Positions 7,445 through 9,956 of a stretch of 9,956 nt of DNA are shown here, piece by piece; the stretch's first letter is position 1; each line of letters starts with the position of its first letter. The stretch is taken from assembly GCA_945878385.1 (NCBI GenBank), contig CAMCTE010000094.1, positions 1-9,956 on the forward strand, in the 5' to 3' direction. A program made the translations under genes and the position numbers. The DNA is from Azohydromonas lata NBRC 102462 (lineage in GTDB: Bacteria > Pseudomonadota > Gammaproteobacteria > Burkholderiales > Burkholderiaceae_C). Under the pieces are notes generated by a model that saw only the letters and a program-made list of their open reading frames with translations, was not told the origin of the DNA and made no database searches.

Positions 7445-7574
7445 GATTTCTCCTAGAAGGTTGGGTCTAGAATCCCGCCGAAATTTCCGTCGCATCCCTC
7501 TTCAGGGACTGCGGCGGGAAACACCTCTGGTGGCTGGATCCGCGATTTGCTCACCCGGATTCGGGTAAACCCAA
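7445..7574 (-). promoter_or_regulatory. Candidate structured 5' leader of rpsB
   Basis: The region between the rpsB promoter and its start has several perfect helices. ACCCG/CGGGT with a 4-nt loop lies at 7553-7557 and 7562-7566. TCCCGCCG/CGGCGGGA (8 bp) lies at 7473-7480 and 7512-7519, and encloses a second hairpin TCCCT/AGGGA with a 4-nt loop at 7495-7499 and 7504-7508. TTGGGT at the 5' end (7574-7569) can pair with ACCCAA (7466-7461) just upstream of the AGGAG ribosome binding site, although part of that 5' strand may lie before the expected transcript start near 7570. Autoregulation by S2 through its leader is established in gammaproteobacteria; that this is an equivalent element is inference, and I do not recognise a described RNA family. 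Confidence 0.45.
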
Positions 7575-7578
7575 GGAG
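7573..7578 (+). promoter_or_regulatory. Ribosome binding site deciding the nnr TTG start
   Basis: AAGGAG lies 10 nt before TTG at 7589. No ATG or GTG exists in frame until 7684, inside the conserved N-terminal epimerase domain, so this site supports a TTG start. A plus-strand promoter is not clear; TAGAAT at 7468-7473 is a five-of-six -10 match without a good -35, and would place the nnr leader antisense to the rpsB leader. Confidence 0.6.
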
Positions 7579-7585
7579 TATAGCA
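7577..7585 (-). promoter_or_regulatory. Extended -10 promoter for the rpsB operon
   Basis: TGCTATACT on the minus strand is a five-of-six match to TATAAT (TATACT at 7582-7577) preceded by TG one base upstream, the extended -10 form. No TTGACA-like hexamer is seen 16-18 bp further upstream (the bases there are G/C runs), which fits an extended -10 promoter. Transcription would start near 7570, leaving a leader of about 126 nt before rpsB. The same bases overlap the ribosome binding site of the divergent nnr gene. Confidence 0.55.
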
Positions 7586-7588
7586 GGC

Positions 7589-9346
7589 TTGCCCATCCTC
7601 CCCCGGTCCCGCACCGCTTGGCCTCTGTATGGGGTTCAGGCCAGCCGCGAGATCGAAGTCCAGGCGCTGGCCTCCCAGCCCACGATGACCCTGATGAACC
7701 GGGCGGGCCGGGCCATTGCACGCTGGGTGATGGCATTGGCCCGACCCGCAAGCCCGGTGCTCGTGGTCACCGGAGAAGGAAACAACGGCGGCGATGGTTG
7801 GGTGGCCGCGCGCCACCTGCACGCTGCGGGTTGGCCGCTGCGGGTATGGGAGGTCGCACCAGCCCGCGCAGCTGATGCCGTGATGGCACGCGCCGCCGCC
7901 CTGGCTGCCGGCGTGACGGCAACGGATGCGGCGCCGTGGCCCGCTGCCACTCCTGCGACCAACTTGTTGGCACAGCACGGGCTGGTGGTGGTCGACGCCC
8001 TGCTGGGCCTGGGCGCTCGCGAACCTCTGCCCATGGCCGTGTGCAGCGCCGTGCAGTGGATCGAAGCCACCCGCCGCCTGGCGCCCAGCGCCGTCATGGT
8101 GCTGAGTGTGGACCTGCCCAGCGGTCTGCAGGCCGACACCGGAAGGCGGCTGACCGATGCACAAGGGCAGGCTTGCACCATTGAAGCGCAACACACCCTG
8201 AGCCTGCTGACGCTCAAGCCAGGGCTTTACACGCACGAGGGACGCGACTGCGCCGGCCAGGTCTGGTGGGACGACCTGGGTGTGGAACCTGGCGTGAAGA
8301 GTGGCGCAGGGCCTGCCGAGGTACCGGGTACACAGCCGAATGCAGGACCGGTCCGCCGCGTACAGGGCGCGCCAGCGGCGTGCGCGCGGTTGACGCCAAG
8401 CCCCGCGCTCCTGCAATTGCTGATCGCCTCGCGCGTACAAGCGACTGGCCGGCCACGCCAGGGCGGTCACAAAGGCAGCTTTGGCGATGCATGGCTCGCA
8501 GGTGGGGCCCGCGGCATGCGCGGCGCGCTGATGCTGGCGGCACGCGCCGCATTGGCTGCAGGCGCCGGGCGGGTGCACCGGGTGGAAGAAGAACCAGCCG
8601 GCGTCGACCCGTCCTGCGCAGAAGTGATGACGCCGAATTTGGGCGCGTTGGAGGCGGTGCTGAAAACCTGTTCACAGACGGGTCAGTCTGGGCCGGTGCT
8701 GGTGGCGGGGTGTGGCGGTGGGCGCGACATTGCCGCGCATTTGCCTGAGTGGCTGCACCGCGCCCCACGCCTGGTGCTGGATGCCGATGCGCTCAATGCG
8801 CTGGCCTGCGACCCCAACCTGCTACAGCGGTTGTCCCGTCGCAGCGCACGCGGGTACTGCACCGTGTTGACCCCCCATCCACTGGAAGCCGCGCGGCTTT
8901 TGGGCTGCAGCACGGCACAGGTGCAGGCCGACCGCTTGCAGGCGGCGCAGACACTGGCCGACCGCACAGCCTGCACGGTGGTGCTCAAGGGCGCCGGCAG
9001 CATCGTGGCCACACCGGGCCTGATGCCCTGGGTCAACACCAGCGGCAACGCACGGCTGGCCACAGGCGGTACGGGCGATGTGCTGGCCGGCTGGATCGGG
9101 GGCGCGTGGGCATCTTCGCCACTCACTGACAGCGAAGGGCCCCCGTCCGCCAGAACGGACCCAAGCCAAGCGCCGTCGTCCGGTTTGCATGATCTGGTGG
9201 CCGCCTGTGTGCACCTGCACGGTCTGGCAGCCGACCGGTGCAACACCGCCGCAGGCCTGAGCAAAACAGCGGTGTTGCCGGCCTCAGCCCTGATCGGCGA
9301 GATGGCGCGCGAGTTGATGCGCGCAGCCCACGGCCAACACGGCTGA
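7589..9346 (+). CDS. nnr: Bifunctional NAD(P)H-hydrate epimerase / ADP(ATP)-dependent NAD(P)H-hydrate dehydratase
   Basis: Repairs hydrated NADH and NADPH: the N-terminal YjeF_N domain interconverts the R and S hydrates, and the C-terminal ribokinase-like YjeF_C domain dehydrates the S form using ADP or ATP. Numbering 585 residues from TTG at 7589: GEGNNGGDG at 62-70, VVDALLGLG at 134-142 and SVDLPSGLQADTG at 173-185 mark the epimerase. HKGSFG at 294-299, LDADALNAL at 397-405, LTPHPLEAARLL at 427-438, VVLKGAGS at 464-471 and NARLATGGTGDVLAG at 487-501 mark the dehydratase. A Ser/Pro-rich stretch of about 25 residues at 508-533 interrupts the usual run from GGTGDVLAG to the VHLHGLAAD helix, probably a surface loop. 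The gene is divergent from rpsB, and its 3' end overlaps the convergent MFS gene by 63 bp. The alternative ATG at 7684 would remove the first helix and is unlikely. Confidence 0.93.
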   Translation: MPILPRSRTAWPLYGVQASREIEVQALASQPTMTLMNRAGRAIARWVMALARPASPVLVVTGEGNNGGDGWVAARHLHAAGWPLRVWEVAPARAADAVMARAAALAAGVTATDAAPWPAATPATNLLAQHGLVVVDALLGLGAREPLPMAVCSAVQWIEATRRLAPSAVMVLSVDLPSGLQADTGRRLTDAQGQACTIEAQHTLSLLTLKPGLYTHEGRDCAGQVWWDDLGVEPGVKSGAGPAEVPGTQPNAGPVRRVQGAPAACARLTPSPALLQLLIASRVQATGRPRQGGHKGSFGDAWLAGGARGMRGALMLAARAALAAGAGRVHRVEEEPAGVDPSCAEVMTPNLGALEAVLKTCSQTGQSGPVLVAGCGGGRDIAAHLPEWLHRAPRLVLDADALNALACDPNLLQRLSRRSARGYCTVLTPHPLEAARLLGCSTAQVQADRLQAAQTLADRTACTVVLKGAGSIVATPGLMPWVNTSGNARLATGGTGDVLAGWIGGAWASSPLTDSEGPPSARTDPSQAPSSGLHDLVAACVHLHGLAADRCNTAAGLSKTAVLPASALIGEMARELMRAAHGQHG

Positions 9347-9956
9347 GGCCGTTGCCGCCCAGAACACGGCTTCAAAACCCAGGTGCTGCGTCAAGAGCCC
9401 ACCGCCCAGGCCTCCGATGACTCCCGACACCCCGTAACCGAGCACCGCGTACAACGCCTGCCCCCGGCCACGCAGCCGCCCGGGGAAGAACTCGCCCAGC
9501 AAGGCGGTACAGGCCGCATGCTGCGCAGCGAAGGTCGCCGCGTGCAGCAATTGCGCGGCCACCAAAACCGCCATCACCTGGCCGAAGCCCGCAATCGACC
9601 CGAAGCGCAACACACACAACACCGCCGCCCACCACAGCCATCGCACCGGCCGCACCTGGCCAGCCCATTTCGAGCCCACCCAGAAGAAGGCGATCTCGGC
9701 CAGGACGCTCACCGCCCACACCAGGCCCACCACCGATTTGCCATAGCCCAGATCATCCAGGTACAGGCTCAGGAAGGTGTACAGGCTCGTGTGGCCCAGC
9801 ACGGTGAAAAAGATGGTGGCAAAAAACCAGCGTACGCGCGGCTGTCGCAGCACCTGCCACACCGAACCGTCCTGCGTACCCTGCTCGGCCGCCGCGTCGA
9901 CCCGAGAAGGCAGCCGTGCCGTGGCCACGCACAGGCCCAACAAGAGCGCACACATC
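9284..9956 (-). CDS. MFS transporter, HcaT/phenylpropionate-permease type (C-terminal half; 5' end beyond the window)
   Basis: Inner-membrane major facilitator superfamily protein. The visible 223 residues begin at the end of a membrane segment (probably TM6), then a polar loop, then six hydrophobic segments: about 43-64, 74-95, 106-122, 127-152, 168-188 and 196-213 of the visible part. WRFF-like RWFFATIFF, SLYTFLSLYLDDLGY, VWAVSVLAEIAFF, VLCVLRFG, AAQLLHAATFAAQHAA and QALYAVLGYGVSG resemble E. coli HcaT, a putative 3-phenylpropionate permease, from memory of that sequence. The substrate is therefore not established. The start codon lies outside the window; the ATG at 9955 is internal. The last 20 codons and stop are antisense to the end of nnr, in codon-aligned register, and no terminator is seen between the two genes. 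Confidence 0.8.
   Translation of the reverse strand, partial: MCALLLGLCVATARLPSRVDAAAEQGTQDGSVWQVLRQPRVRWFFATIFFTVLGHTSLYTFLSLYLDDLGYGKSVVGLVWAVSVLAEIAFFWVGSKWAGQVRPVRWLWWAAVLCVLRFGSIAGFGQVMAVLVAAQLLHAATFAAQHAACTALLGEFFPGRLRGRGQALYAVLGYGVSGVIGGLGGGLLTQHLGFEAVFWAATASAVLAVGCAHQLARHLADQG

Noticed and set aside
7445..7588. Possible t44-type small RNA upstream of rpsB
   Set aside because: t44 is described upstream of rpsB in enterobacteria; I cannot match its sequence here, so only a structured leader is claimed.
7502..8578. A 358-codon minus-strand open frame opposite nnr
   Set aside because: nnr on the plus strand carries all its family motifs in this stretch; the opposite frame is Cys/His/Arg-rich noise.

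Overview
This is a GC-rich bacterial chromosomal window dominated by a housekeeping operon. Protein sequences and gene order point to a betaproteobacterium of the order Burkholderiales, probably Comamonadaceae-like; that placement is inferred from protein style, not from a marker search. No mobile element, CRISPR array, tRNA or rRNA is visible.

Layout. From 7444 leftwards to the window edge, eight genes run on the minus strand in the order rpsB, tsf, pyrH, frr, uppS, cdsA, dxr, rseP. This is the classic proteobacterial cluster. It starts with translation (30S protein S2, elongation factor Ts), continues with UMP kinase and ribosome recycling factor, and then moves to envelope biogenesis: undecaprenyl diphosphate synthase, CDP-diacylglycerol synthase, the DXP reductoisomerase that feeds isoprenoid precursors to UppS, and the RseP site-2 protease. 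rseP is cut by the left edge after 467 codons, with all three catalytic motifs already present. In relatives bamA usually follows.

To the right of rpsB, a divergent plus-strand gene (7589-9346) encodes the bifunctional NAD(P)HX repair enzyme (epimerase plus ADP/ATP-dependent dehydratase). It most likely starts at TTG with an AAGGAG ribosome binding site. It converges with, and overlaps by 63 bp, a minus-strand MFS transporter of the HcaT/phenylpropionate-permease type whose 5' half lies beyond the right edge.

Regulatory layer. The 144-bp divergent region holds an extended -10 promoter for rpsB, lying on top of the nnr ribosome binding site, and a leader of about 126 nt with several perfect helices. 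A textbook stem-loop with a T run sits between rpsB and tsf. The tsf-pyrH gap contains a set of mutually exclusive or crossing GC helices. In the distal operon, uppS, cdsA and rseP lack clear Shine-Dalgarno sequences, and each is preceded by a tiny ORF that stops exactly on its start codon.

I see no undescribed multi-gene system. The points worth checking are these RNA-level and translation-coupling features. The long plus-strand ORFs opposite the operon are GC-driven shadows.
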